NCBI GenBank assembly: GCA_018003515.1
Contig: JAGNDO010000010.1
Coordinates: 1-64,000, forward strand
Direction of reading: 5' to 3'
DNA: 64,000 nt
Source of the DNA: Caldilineaceae bacterium
Lineage (GTDB): Bacteria > Chloroflexota > Anaerolineae > Caldilineales > Caldilineaceae
Position 1 is the first letter of the stretch, and every line of letters begins with the position of its first letter. The position numbers and the translations under genes were made by a program. Of the stretch, positions 53,534-62,029 are shown in pieces. A model generated the notes under the pieces. The model saw only the letters and a program-made list of their open reading frames with translations, searched no databases and was not told the DNA's origin.

Positions 53534-54290
53534 AAGTGGTTTCAGCCAACCTTCGCAGGTGGCGGATGTTGGCGGCCACTCGCTCGTCTTCCGCCGCGCC
53601 TGTGGGGTTGACATCGAAGATGCCCGTGCCAACCACCAGGAAGTCCACGCCCGCGGCCACGGCATCGGCCACGGTCTCTTCGCCCACGCCCCCGTCCAGG
53701 CCGATGGGGAAGGTGAGATCATGCTCGGCGCGGTAGGCGCTGGCCCAGGCGGCCTTGTCCAAAGAACGGCGATCAAAGCTCTGGCCCCCAAAGCCGGGTT
53801 CGACGGCCATGATCAACAATAGATCGACCTGGGGCAGGAAACCAGCCAAATCTTCCACCGGACGGCTGGGGTTGACCGCCACCCCGGCCAAGCCGCCCTG
53901 GGTTTTGATGGCCGCCAAGGTGCGGGCCAGATCCGGCGTGCAGTCCTCTTGCACGATGATCAGATCCGCCTCGGCGAAGAGGGGGAGGCTGGCGTCCGGG
54001 TCGGCCACCTCCAGATGCACATGCAGGGGCAGACAGGTGACCCGGCGCAGATCCGCCACGGTCTTGGGGCTGAAGGCAAAGTTGGCCACATAGCCGCCGT
54101 CCATCACGTCGATGTGCAGGGAATCTGCGCCCGCGGCCTGGGCCTGGGCCACCAATTCGCCCAGGCGCATCTGGTCCGCGGCCAGGATAGAGGGGCTTAT
54201 GTGGGGGGTGGGGATTGGGGATTGGGGATTGGGATCGGCACCCAATCCCCAATCCCCAATCCCTAATCCCCGGTCACTGACTTGCGACAT
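53532..54290 (-). CDS. rpe: Ribulose-phosphate 3-epimerase with repeat-derived N-terminus
   Basis: 252 residues. Family motifs: [51 protein letters not shown] and [12 protein letters not shown]. It interconverts ribulose 5-phosphate and xylulose 5-phosphate, though the close homologue AlsE acts on allulose 6-phosphate. The family normally starts about five residues before SPSIL. Here about 30 extra residues ([10 protein letters not shown] and [10 protein letters not shown]) come from a GGGGATT tandem hairpin in frame, and no start codon lies between. The ATG at 54290 overlaps the FGGY kinase end by 17 bases, so the two act together. Confidence 0.86.
   Translation of the reverse strand: MSQVSDRGLGIGDWGLGADPNPQSPIPTPHISPSILAADQMRLGELVAQAQAAGADSLHIDVMDGGYVANFAFSPKTVADLRRVTCLPLHVHLEVADPDASLPLFAEADLIIVQEDCTPDLARTLAAIKTQGGLAGVAVNPSRPVEDLAGFLPQVDLLLIMAVEPGFGGQSFDRRSLDKAAWASAYRAEHDLTFPIGLDGGVGEETVADAVAAGVDFLVVGTGIFDVNPTGAAEDERVAANIRHLRRLAETT
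54205..54272. repeat. Family K hairpin repeat inside rpe
   Basis: Three GGGGATT units and their complementary AATCCCC units flank a GATCGGCA centre. The hairpin occupies codons about 7-29 of rpe. Confidence 0.85.
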
Positions 54291-55821
54291 GGCGCACCGT
54301 TTCGTGGATCATTTCCTGCAAGGGTGGATAGGTGGCGATGTATTGGTCCACGAAGAATTTGTACTGTTCGTGGGCGTCGGGGTTGGGGTCGATACGTCCG
54401 GCGGCGCGCACCATTTGGTCCGCGGCGGATTGGGTGTCGGCATAGACCCCCGCGGCCACGGCCCCCAGGATGGCCGAACCGAGACACGGCCCGTCGGTCA
54501 CTTCGGTCAGGAGGATGGGCACATTGGCCACGTCCGCGTGGATCTGCATCCACAGGGGGCTTTTGGTGGGGCCGCCGGCGGCCACCAACTCGGTCAACTC
54601 GTAGCCCTCTTGGCGGAAGGTGCGGAAGATGTGCTCGGAGCCATAACAGATGCCTTCGATGATGGCCCGGAAGAGGTGGCCCGTGGTGTGCTTGAGCGTG
54701 AAGCCCCGCATGATGCCCCGGGCTTCCGGGTCCACGTAGGGGGTGCGGTTACCCTGCCAATAGTCCAGCACTACCAGCCCTTCGGAGCCGATAGGGATCT
54801 GGGCGGCCATCTCGTTGAGGACGGTATAGGTGTCCACGCCCCGCTGGGCGGCCAAGGCGGCCTCCTTGCCGGCGAAGTTCTCCTTGAACCATTTGACCAC
54901 GGAGCCGGTGGAGATCTGGCCGCCTTCGACCGTATATTGGCCGGGGACGACGGCGTCGGTGTATGTCCCAAAGATGCCCTTGGCGTGAAACTTGGTGGCA
55001 CTCTGGCCCAGCATGAGGTGGGACGAGCCGGTGATGAAGGCCATCTTGCCGGGGGTCAAGACATTCAGCCCCACCATAGCCACGAAGGCGTCTGCGCCCC
55101 CCTGGGCTACGGGAATGCCTGGGTTTAGCCCAAACTCGGCAGCAACGTCGGAGCGAAGGACGCCGGCCACCTCTCCCATATCCAAAATGCGCGTGGGAAA
55201 TTTTTCAACAATATCCCCCAGACCAATGCCGTCGTAAAAGCTCTGGGAGAAGCCGCCCTCGTCCCGGTCATAATACCAGCGGATGCTGGTGTTGTTGATG
55301 CTGCCGGTCCACTCCCCGGTCAGGCGATAGGTGAGCCAGTCGATGGCTTCGCCAAAATATTTGGCCTTGGCATAGGTTTCCGGCTCGTTTTCCTTGATCC
55401 ACAGGGCCTTGCTGGGCAGCCATTCGGCGGAGACATTGCCGAAGCCGTTGTATTTGAGCATGGGGTGGCCGGATTGGGCGATGCGGGCCGCCTGATCCGC
55501 CGAGCGCACGTCCATCCACAGGAGGCAGGGGCGCAGGGGGTCGTGGTTGGCGTCAAAGGCCATCACCGTGCAGGAGGTGGCGTCCGTGCCGATGCCGATG
55601 ATGGACTCCGGGGCCACGCCGCTCTCGCTCATGGCCCGGCGCACGGCGATCACCAGGGCGTCCCACCATTCGTCCGCCCGCTGCTCCGCCCAGCCGGGCC
55701 GGGGATGGCGCAGGGGATAGGCCGCGGACGTGAAGATCAGCGGCCTGCCGTCCAGGGTGAAAATGCCGACCCGCACGCTTTCCGTGCCGTAATCAATGCC
55801 CATCACAACCTGATCTGTCAT
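54274..55821 (-). CDS. FGGY-family pentulose-type kinase
   Basis: 515 residues. Phosphate loop IDYGTESVRVGIFTLDG, GIGTDATSCTVMAFD, CLLWMDVRSADQAARI, AEWLPSKALWIKENEPETY, GGADAFVAMVGLNV, ITGSSHLMLGQ, DYWQGNRTPYVDP and AAGGPTKSPLWMQIHAD place it nearest the ribulokinase/FGGY group. Together with the overlapping rpe it suggests ketopentose to xylulose 5-phosphate. AAAGGGAAG precedes the start, and a near-consensus promoter and palindrome lie upstream. Confidence 0.85.
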   Translation of the reverse strand: MTDQVVMGIDYGTESVRVGIFTLDGRPLIFTSAAYPLRHPRPGWAEQRADEWWDALVIAVRRAMSESGVAPESIIGIGTDATSCTVMAFDANHDPLRPCLLWMDVRSADQAARIAQSGHPMLKYNGFGNVSAEWLPSKALWIKENEPETYAKAKYFGEAIDWLTYRLTGEWTGSINNTSIRWYYDRDEGGFSQSFYDGIGLGDIVEKFPTRILDMGEVAGVLRSDVAAEFGLNPGIPVAQGGADAFVAMVGLNVLTPGKMAFITGSSHLMLGQSATKFHAKGIFGTYTDAVVPGQYTVEGGQISTGSVVKWFKENFAGKEAALAAQRGVDTYTVLNEMAAQIPIGSEGLVVLDYWQGNRTPYVDPEARGIMRGFTLKHTTGHLFRAIIEGICYGSEHIFRTFRQEGYELTELVAAGGPTKSPLWMQIHADVANVPILLTEVTDGPCLGSAILGAVAAGVYADTQSAADQMVRAAGRIDPNPDAHEQYKFFVDQYIATYPPLQEMIHETVRHVASQ

Positions 55822-55842
55822 GGTCTTCCCTTTCCAAAATTA

Positions 55843-55856
55843 TGCACATCCGTGCA
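55843..55856. promoter_or_regulatory. Candidate operator palindrome before the FGGY kinase
   Basis: TGCAC and GTGCA arms separated by ATCC, 22 bases upstream of the start. The neighbouring ACATTTGTGC (55865-55874) shares a core with the dhaKL dyad. Confidence 0.45.
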
Positions 55857-55883
55857 ACGGATTAACATTTGTGCTATAATAAA

Positions 55884-55912
55884 AAGATACCTCACATCGC
55901 CCAGACTGTCAA
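55884..55912 (-). promoter_or_regulatory. Promoter for the FGGY kinase-rpe-E1-E2 group
   Basis: Minus-strand TTGACA (55907-55912), 17-base spacer and TATCTT (55884-55889). A TATAAT on the plus strand at 55875-55880 may serve the divergent DUF1349 gene, but it has only a poor -35. Confidence 0.65.
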
Positions 55913-55991
55913 CATGAGGGCAGAAGCCGCAGGCAAAATCACCCCATTCACCCGATAAACTAAGCTAAAAAATAATCCAAAGGAGCCACCT

Positions 55992-56597
55992 ATGACTCAA
56001 CCCATCCTCCCCGGTATGCCGGGTAAAATGCAGTGGACGCATCCGCCCGTTGAATGGCAGACGGAAGACGGCGCGCTGACCGCCACCGCCGGACCGCTGA
56101 CGGATCTCTTCACCTCCCCCGGCGGGGATGCGCCGGTCAACAATTCGCCCCGGCTGTTGGCCCAGGTGGCCGGGGACTTTCTGTTCAGCGCCCGGGTCAT
56201 CGTGGACTTCCGGGCCAAGTTTGATGCTGGGGTGCTGATCCTCTACGCCGGGCCGGATGTCTGGGCCAAGCTCTGTTTTGAGTTTTCGCCCCTGGATGAG
56301 CCGACCGTGGTCTCCGTGGTGACCCGCGGGCTGTCCGACGACTGCAATTCGGTCGTCATGCCCAGCAACCAGGTCTATTTGCGGGTGGCGCGCATGGGGG
56401 ATGCCTTTGGCTTCCACTATTCCGTGGATGGAGTCATTTGGCACATGGTGCGCTATTTCAGCCTGGGCGAGCTTGGGGAAGCGGGGATCGGCGTGGGGGT
56501 CTCGGTGCAATCGCCGACTGGGGAGGGGTGTACGGCGGTCTTCGACCACCTAGCGTTCAGTCGCCACACCTTGGGCGACATGCGCAGTGGGGAGTAG
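55992..56597 (+). CDS. DUF1349 domain protein
   Basis: 201 residues covering a complete DUF1349 (concanavalin-like beta-sandwich): MQWTHPPVEWQTEDGALTAT, FRAKFDAGVLILYAGPDVWA KLCFEFSP region, VVTRGLSDDCNS and FHYSVDGVIWHMVRYFSL. The family is often found with carbohydrate genes, but its activity is not established. A strong AAAGGAG precedes the ATG. It is divergent from the FGGY kinase. Confidence 0.82.
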   Translation: MTQPILPGMPGKMQWTHPPVEWQTEDGALTATAGPLTDLFTSPGGDAPVNNSPRLLAQVAGDFLFSARVIVDFRAKFDAGVLILYAGPDVWAKLCFEFSPLDEPTVVSVVTRGLSDDCNSVVMPSNQVYLRVARMGDAFGFHYSVDGVIWHMVRYFSLGELGEAGIGVGVSVQSPTGEGCTAVFDHLAFSRHTLGDMRSGE

Positions 56598-56773
56598 GGG
56601 AAACAGGACAGGCGGCAAAAATCCAGGCATGACTCTGACGCAGAGAATTCGCAAAGATTCGCAGAGGAAAACACCTTCTTTCCTTTGTGATCTTTGTGAT
56701 CTCTGTGGTGATCAATACAAATTTACCCAAAACCTTATTCGCGCCAACTAACCCAAAAAGGAGAAACAAACCC

Positions 56774-57538
56774 ATGCGCCCAAACAAGCTTCGCTCCCTG
56801 TGGACCGCCGGCGGGGTGACCCTGAACGGCTGGCTCACCATCCCCAACTCCTGGTCCGCGGAGGTGATGGCCCACGCCGGGTGGCAGAGCGTGACCATCG
56901 ACATGCAGCACGGCTTCTCCACGGTGGAGAGCGCCATGACCCAGCTTCAGGCCATCAGCACCACGGATGTGGTGCCCCTGGTGCGGGCATCGTGGAACGA
57001 TCCCCTCCAGATCCAGCGCCTGCTGGACGCCGGGGCCTATGGGGTGATCTGTCCGTTGATCAACAACCGGGCCGAGTGCGAGCGCTTTGTGGGGGCCTGC
57101 CGCTATCCGCCCCTGGGCTATCGCAGCATCGGCCCCACCCGGGCCGTGGTCTATGCCGGGGCCGACTACGCCGTCAACGCCAACCAGACCGTCCTCACCT
57201 TCGCCATGGTGGAGACCGCCGAGGCCCTGGCTAATTTAGATGAAATTTTAAGCGTGCCGGGTCTGGACGGCGTCTTTGTGGGGCCAGGAGACCTGGGTCT
57301 CTCTTTATTGGGCCGCTTTGGTCCGCCCATCACCGAACCTGTGCTGCTGGACGCCATCACCCGCATCGCCGATACCACCCGGGCCGCGGGCAAAATCGTG
57401 GGGACTTGGTGCGCCACCGTGGAGGACGCCATCCTCTGCCGAGACTTGGGCTATCAATTCATCACCATCAGCTCGGATTCCGCGCTGATGACTTTGGGAG
57501 CCAAGGCGCAGATCGCCCGCTTCCGGGAAGGAGCGTAG
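56774..57538 (+). CDS. HpcH/HpaI-type class II aldolase
   Basis: 254 residues. Family motifs: GGVTLNGWLTIPNSWSAEVM, TIDMQHGFST, VRASWNDPLQIQRLLDAGAY, RSIGPTRA, METAEAL-type MVETAEAL and VFVGPGDLGLSL. These metal-dependent aldolases cleave 4-hydroxy-2-oxoacids to pyruvate and an aldehyde (2-keto-3-deoxy sugar acids among them). The downstream aldo-keto reductase starts three bases after its stop. AAAAAGGAG precedes the ATG. Cleavage of a deoxy-sugar acid to pyruvate would suit the nearby oxoacid dehydrogenases. Confidence 0.87.
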   Translation: MRPNKLRSLWTAGGVTLNGWLTIPNSWSAEVMAHAGWQSVTIDMQHGFSTVESAMTQLQAISTTDVVPLVRASWNDPLQIQRLLDAGAYGVICPLINNRAECERFVGACRYPPLGYRSIGPTRAVVYAGADYAVNANQTVLTFAMVETAEALANLDEILSVPGLDGVFVGPGDLGLSLLGRFGPPITEPVLLDAITRIADTTRAAGKIVGTWCATVEDAILCRDLGYQFITISSDSALMTLGAKAQIARFREGA

Positions 57539-57541
57539 CTT

Positions 57542-58336
57542 ATGCAAACTGAAACCATCCCCAAGATCGGCTTTGGCACCTGGAAGATCGGCGGCGACTC
57601 CAGCGCCGACCCCAGCCAGGATGCGTGGTCCCTGGCCGCGGTGCGCTCGGCCTTGGATCTGGGCTACACCCACTTCGACACGGCGGAGATGTATGCGTCC
57701 GGACGCTCCGAGATCATGGTGGGCCGGGCCATCCGAGAGGCCGGGGTGGATCGGGCGGGGCTGTTCATCACCTCCAAGGTGCTGCCGTCCAATTTGAGCT
57801 ATGAGCGGACGTTGCGGGCGTGCGAGGGCACTCTGCGCCGCCTGGGCATGGACTATTTGGATCTCTATCTGATCCACTGGCCCGTGGCCGGGATGCAGTT
57901 GGAAGAGGGCTTCCGCGCCCTCAATCAGTTGGTGGCCGAGGGCAAAGTGCGCCATCTGGGGGTGAGCAACTTTGATCTGCCCCTCATGCGCCGGGCGCAA
58001 GCCCTGTCCGCCACGCCGATTCTCACCAATCAAGTGCCGTATAGTTTAACGGATCGATCTTATGTCAAAAATGGCGTGGTGGCCTATTGCCAGGCCAACG
58101 ACATCCTGGTCACCGCCTATTCCCCCGTGGAGGAAGGCCGCCTGCGGGTCAACCCCGCCCTGGCCCAAATCGCCACGGCCCACGACGCCACCCCCTATCA
58201 GATCGCCCTGGCCTGGCTGGTCCAACAGCCCAGGGTGATCACCATCCCCATGTCCGGCAATCCCAAGCATCAGGCGGAGAACTTGGCAGCGGGCGAGATT
58301 ATTCTCACGCAAACAGAAATGGCCGGGCTGGAGTAA
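57542..58336 (+). CDS. Aldo-keto reductase, 2,5-diketogluconate reductase type
   Basis: 264 residues, short AKR form. Tetrad motifs: FDTAEMYASGRSE (Asp, Tyr), ITSKVLPSN (Lys), LYLIHWPVAG (His). The NADP site IPMSGNPKHQAENL is near the C-terminus. The start lies three bases after the aldolase stop with AAGGAG upstream, so the two are an operon; it may reduce the aldehyde released by the aldolase. The last codons form one arm of a terminator hairpin. Confidence 0.87.
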   Translation: MQTETIPKIGFGTWKIGGDSSADPSQDAWSLAAVRSALDLGYTHFDTAEMYASGRSEIMVGRAIREAGVDRAGLFITSKVLPSNLSYERTLRACEGTLRRLGMDYLDLYLIHWPVAGMQLEEGFRALNQLVAEGKVRHLGVSNFDLPLMRRAQALSATPILTNQVPYSLTDRSYVKNGVVAYCQANDILVTAYSPVEEGRLRVNPALAQIATAHDATPYQIALAWLVQQPRVITIPMSGNPKHQAENLAAGEIILTQTEMAGLE

Positions 58337-58352
58337 GCCGGGCCATTTCTGT
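58313..58352. terminator. Terminator overlapping the aldo-keto reductase stop
   Basis: 17-base exact arms ACAGAAATGGCCGGGCT (58313-58329) and complement (58336-58352). The reductase stop codon spans the loop and the first base of the right arm, and GTTT follows. Confidence 0.8.
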
Positions 58353-58381
58353 GTTTATCGAGGGAGAATGGGGTTATTCGA

Positions 58382-59167
58382 TCAGCACGCCAAGAAGGCG
58401 AGTACGGCCTGGTTGAAGGCTTCGGGTTGGTCCACCGGGGTGGCGTGACGGGAGTCGGGGATCACGATCAGTTTGGCCTGGGGGAGTTGGGCGACGTAGG
58501 CTGCTTTGACGGCCACGGGGGTGTAATCTTGGTCGGCGGCGATGACCAGGATGGGGCAGCGGATCTCCGACAGGTGGGCAACGACACTCCACCCCAACAG
58601 GGCACGCAGGGCGGAGACGTAGGCCCGGTGGTCATTTTCAAGCCAACGCTGGATGAAGGTGCGGCGGATTGTCTCTTGGTCGGGTCGGGGGAAGAGCCGG
58701 GGGGCCAGGAAGCGGGCCATGCCGCCCATGCCCAGGAATTGGACCAGGGCCAGCCGCTGCCAGGCTTTGAAACGGTCGCCCCAGGTGTGCAGGACGAGGG
58801 CGGGGCCGCTGTTAACGATGACCATGCGGGCCACCAGATCCGGGGCGTCTACGGCCAGTTGGAAGGCGATCATGCCGCCCATGGAGATGCCCACGACTGT
58901 GGCGGGGCCAGTCTCCAGGTGGCGCAGAAGGGCGGCCACATCTGCGGCAAAGAGGCGCACGCTGTAGGGGCCGGGCGGTTTGGCCGAGCGGCCATGACCC
59001 CGCACGTCACAGATGATGACCCGGTGGGTGGCGGCGAAGAGGGGTGTCTGGGTCTGGAGTTCCCAATCCCGGCTGCTGGATCCCAGGCCGTGGATGAGGA
59101 GCAGGGGCGGGCCGCTGCCGATCTCTTCGTAGAAGAGGTCGAGGCCGTTAACGTGGGCGGTGGGCAT
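58382..59167 (-). CDS. Alpha/beta hydrolase
   Basis: 261 residues. Oxyanion motif LLIHGLGSSSRDW, nucleophile elbow GISMGG (Ser), acid in AADQDYTPV and His in DSRHATPVDQPEAF give a complete triad. It resembles 3-oxoadipate enol-lactonase or haloperoxidase-like esterases, but the substrate cannot be assigned. The start at 59167 (CGGAGA upstream) lies 16 bases after the DUF2277 stop. Confidence 0.87.
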   Translation of the reverse strand: MPTAHVNGLDLFYEEIGSGPPLLLIHGLGSSSRDWELQTQTPLFAATHRVIICDVRGHGRSAKPPGPYSVRLFAADVAALLRHLETGPATVVGISMGGMIAFQLAVDAPDLVARMVIVNSGPALVLHTWGDRFKAWQRLALVQFLGMGGMARFLAPRLFPRPDQETIRRTFIQRWLENDHRAYVSALRALLGWSVVAHLSEIRCPILVIAADQDYTPVAVKAAYVAQLPQAKLIVIPDSRHATPVDQPEAFNQAVLAFLAC

Positions 59168-59183
59168 GGGCGCGGTCTCCGTT

Positions 59184-59384
59184 TCAGGCGGTGTTGAGGT
59201 TGGCCAGCAAGCGTTGGGTGACTGCGGCGATCTCGGCCACGGCCTGGTCGAAGGGGGCCTGGTTGGCTCGGGACGGTTTGCGATAGCCGCTGACCTTGCG
59301 GACAAATTGGAGGGCGGCGGCCTGGATCTCGGCTTCGGTGGCCGGGCCGTCTGGCGTGCGGAGTTGGGTAATGCTGCGGCACAT
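59184..59384 (-). CDS. DUF2277 small protein
   Basis: 66 residues: MCRSITQLRTPDGPATEAEI, then QAAALQFVRKVSGYRKPSRA and ALNTA-like end. This is the complete DUF2277 family pattern; the function is unknown, though the invariant MCR start and KVSG-RKPS motif suggest nucleic-acid or cofactor contact. AAAGGA precedes the ATG. It is co-transcribed with the alpha/beta hydrolase. Confidence 0.85.
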   Translation of the reverse strand: MCRSITQLRTPDGPATEAEIQAAALQFVRKVSGYRKPSRANQAPFDQAVAEIAAVTQRLLANLNTA

Positions 59385-59454
59385 GGGTGAGATCCTTTCT
59401 GTGGGCGTCCTGGTACGGTAGAAATAAGTGGTTCAACCGGATTTCATGGGGTGA

Positions 59455-59520
59455 ACGTCCCCGGCACTCGCCACCAAAAGTCTCGAACATGAAACGAGTT
59501 GTGGCGAGTGCCGGGGACGT
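59455..59520. terminator. 20-bp-stem hairpin between aroE and DUF2277
   Basis: ACGTCCCCGGCACTCGCCAC and its exact complement surround a 26-base centre holding a second small stem (CTCG-CGAG). No T tract follows, so it may be a repeat element as much as a terminator. Confidence 0.6.
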
Positions 59521-59624
59521 GGCTTGACCCCCTGAGATCCCAGAGAACCAGAAAAGTTAGCCAGAGTTGGAGGAAGCTGGGAAGGCGTGGCTGGGTATCC
59601 GTCTGCTTTCTGTCTTCATCCAGC

Positions 59625-60524
59625 CTACCCGCCGTCCACAGCCCGCAGGGCTGCCGCCCGCATGAGATCGACCGGGGCCTCTTGGCCGGTGAAGCGCTCG
59701 AAGGCCAAGGCCCCTTGCCAGATCAACATGCCCAGACCGCCGATGGTGGTGGCCCCGTCCGCGGCGGCCATTTGCAGCAGCCGGGTGACCGCGGGGCGGT
59801 AGATCAGGTCGTAGACCACCTGATCCGGGGAGAACTCGGTCTCCTCGTCCCAGGGCATCTCCTCGGCGTAGGGGGTCATGCCCACGGAGGTGCAGTTGAC
59901 CACCAGGTCGGCGTCCGCGTTGGCGTCGGGGATGTCGTCGGGCAGCAGGCCGGTGCGGAAGATGCAGTCGGGGAAAAGCTCCGCCATCTCGTCGGCCAGG
60001 GTCTCGGCCCGGTCCCGGCTGCGGTTGAGGATGGTGATGGCCTTGGCCCCCGTGTCCGCCAGTCCATAGACCACGGCCCGCGCCGATCCGCCCGCCCCCA
60101 GCACCAACGCCGACATCCCCGTCACCGCCACCCCCTGCTCATGCAGGTCGGCGATAAAGCCGGGGGCGTCCGTATTGTCCCCGATCAGTTCATCGTCCAC
60201 CACCAAGATCGTATTGACGGCACCAATGGCTCTGGCCGCCGGGGTCAAGTCATCGAGAAAAGGCATCACCGCCTGCTTGTGGGGAACGGTGACATTGGCC
60301 CCCCTCAACCCCAAAGCCCGAATGCCCAACACAGCCTCGCCAATCCGCGCCGGTGGCTGGGGCGAGACGGGCAACCCCACATACCGCCAATCCATCTCCA
60401 GCCGGGCAAAAGCCGCATTGTGCATATCCGGGCTGATGCTGTGGCCCACAGGCCAACCGATCAGGCCGACGAGTTTTGTACTCGCCGTGAGTTCCTGTTG
60501 ATTGGTTGATTTGTTGATTGTCAT
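59625..60524 (-). CDS. aroE: Shikimate dehydrogenase
   Basis: 299 residues with canonical motifs: LIGWPVGHSISPDMHNAAF (shikimate-binding serines), GANVTVPHK (catalytic Lys), GDNTDAPGF (catalytic Asp), VLGAGGSARAV and NRSRDRAE. It reduces 3-dehydroshikimate with NADPH. Its ATG overlaps the aroA stop as ATGA, which means translational coupling. The first 15 residues come from a TTGATTGGTTGATT-type repeat and are not conserved. It is the last gene of the aro operon. Confidence 0.95.
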   Translation of the reverse strand: MTINKSTNQQELTASTKLVGLIGWPVGHSISPDMHNAAFARLEMDWRYVGLPVSPQPPARIGEAVLGIRALGLRGANVTVPHKQAVMPFLDDLTPAARAIGAVNTILVVDDELIGDNTDAPGFIADLHEQGVAVTGMSALVLGAGGSARAVVYGLADTGAKAITILNRSRDRAETLADEMAELFPDCIFRTGLLPDDIPDANADADLVVNCTSVGMTPYAEEMPWDEETEFSPDQVVYDLIYRPAVTRLLQMAAADGATTIGGLGMLIWQGALAFERFTGQEAPVDLMRAAALRAVDGG

Positions 60525-61861
60525 CCGTCCACCCCGTCCACCCCGTCCACCGAAGCCCCCAAAACCCGAAGGGTACCCGCAAACCCCGGAAAACTATCCG
60601 CAGTGACTTCAGCATTGTGAATGGTAATGGGGCCAGCGCTGATCAGCCCAGCCACCGCCAGAGCCATAGCCAAACGGTGGTCCCCATGACTGTCCCCATG
60701 CCCACCAAAGAGGGGCGTGGGGCCGTCGATGATCATGCCGTCAGGCGTGGCTTCAATTTTGGCCCCCAAATTGCGCAGTTCTTGGACCGTCGTGGCGATG
60801 CGGTCGGTCTCTTTGACCCGCAATTCCTGGGCGTCTTTGATGACCGTGCGTCCGTGGGCTTGGGTGGCGGCCAGGGCCAGGGTGGGCAGTTCGTCGATCA
60901 TGGTGACGATCTGGCTGCCGCCGAAGGTCATGCCCCGCAGGTCGCTGGCTTGGATCTCCACATCGGCCACGGGTTCGCCGCTCTCATCCCGGGGGTTGAG
61001 GTAGCGGATCTGCGCGCCCATCTCCTGCAAGGCGTCCACCAAGCCCGTGCGGGTAGGGTTGACCCCCACACCGCGGATGGTGATGTGGCTGCCCGGCACG
61101 AGGGCCGCGGCCGCGATCAGGAAGGCCGCCGAGGACATGTCGCCGGGGATGGTCAAATTGAGGGGCTTGAGGGGCGTTTGGGGCCGTTCGCTGTGCAGGG
61201 TGTTGCCCCAGACTTTGATGGGCGCGCCCATTGCCCGCAACATGCGCTCCGTGTGATCTCGGGCCGGTCCCGGTTCGCGCACGATGGTCAGGCCCTTGGC
61301 GTACAGCCCGGCCAAGAGCAGACAGCTCTTGACCTGGGCGCTGGCCACGGGCATGGGGTAGTCGATGGCGTGGAGTCCGCCGCCGTCCAGCCCCTCGCCG
61401 CTGAGGGAGAGGGGGGCGAAGCGGCCGTTTTTCCGCCCCAAAATCACTGCGCCCATGCTGCGCAAAGGTTTGACCACCCGATCCATAGGCCGTCCCCGGA
61501 TCTGGGAGGTGCCGTTGAGCACGCTGGAGAAGGCTTGCCCGGCCAGCAGTCCTGTGAGCAAACGCATGGTGGTGCCGGAGTTGCCGCAGTCGAGGACGTC
61601 CGTCGGCTCGACCAGACCGTCGATGCCCCGGCCCCGCACGGTCAAGTCCGTGGGGGTATGTTCGAGGATCTCCACGCCCAGGCAGCGCATGACGTGGACC
61701 GTGGAGCGGCAGTCGCCCCCGTCCAAAAAGCCGCGGATGATGGTGTCGCCGTCACCGATGCTGCCAAAGATCACGGCCCGGTGGCTGATGGATTTGTCCC
61801 CCGGCACGCTGCAATGGCCGCGCAGGGGGGAGGTGTTTGTGATGATTAGGGTGTTTGGCAT
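60521..61861 (-). CDS. aroA: EPSP synthase (3-phosphoshikimate 1-carboxyvinyltransferase)
   Basis: 446 residues. Motifs: VPGDKSISHRAVIFGSI, DCGNSGTTMRLLTGLLAG, RGRPMDRVVKPLRSMGA, AQVKSCLLLAGLYA, LRVKETDRIATTVQELRNLG and HGDHRLAMALAVAGL. It makes EPSP from shikimate 3-phosphate and PEP. The LAGQ loop after the GNSGTTMR motif differs from the glyphosate-sensitive consensus, but no sensitivity is inferred. The C-terminal tail is three VDG units from a nine-base tandem repeat. No good ribosome-binding site is seen, because the upstream gap is repeat. Confidence 0.96.
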   Translation of the reverse strand: MPNTLIITNTSPLRGHCSVPGDKSISHRAVIFGSIGDGDTIIRGFLDGGDCRSTVHVMRCLGVEILEHTPTDLTVRGRGIDGLVEPTDVLDCGNSGTTMRLLTGLLAGQAFSSVLNGTSQIRGRPMDRVVKPLRSMGAVILGRKNGRFAPLSLSGEGLDGGGLHAIDYPMPVASAQVKSCLLLAGLYAKGLTIVREPGPARDHTERMLRAMGAPIKVWGNTLHSERPQTPLKPLNLTIPGDMSSAAFLIAAAALVPGSHITIRGVGVNPTRTGLVDALQEMGAQIRYLNPRDESGEPVADVEIQASDLRGMTFGGSQIVTMIDELPTLALAATQAHGRTVIKDAQELRVKETDRIATTVQELRNLGAKIEATPDGMIIDGPTPLFGGHGDSHGDHRLAMALAVAGLISAGPITIHNAEVTADSFPGFAGTLRVLGASVDGVDGVDG

Positions 61862-61863
61862 AG

Positions 61864-62029
61864 GTGGTTGGTTGATTTTGTTGATTGGTTGATTGATTAA
61901 GTTGAGTTGGGTATCGAGTGTCGTGTATCGAGTATTTTTGTGGGATGAGGAGAGGTCAGCGCGATGGGGGCCTATGTGGTTGACGAGATCTTGACCCACA
62001 AAATACTCGATACACGATACTCGACACTA
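61864..62029. repeat. Family J tract plus family A hairpin, copy 4
   Basis: TTGATTGGTTGATT units (61864-61898) are followed by family A arms (61912-61945 and 61995-62029). The right arm includes the tyrA stop codon. Nothing else is in the gap. Confidence 0.87.
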
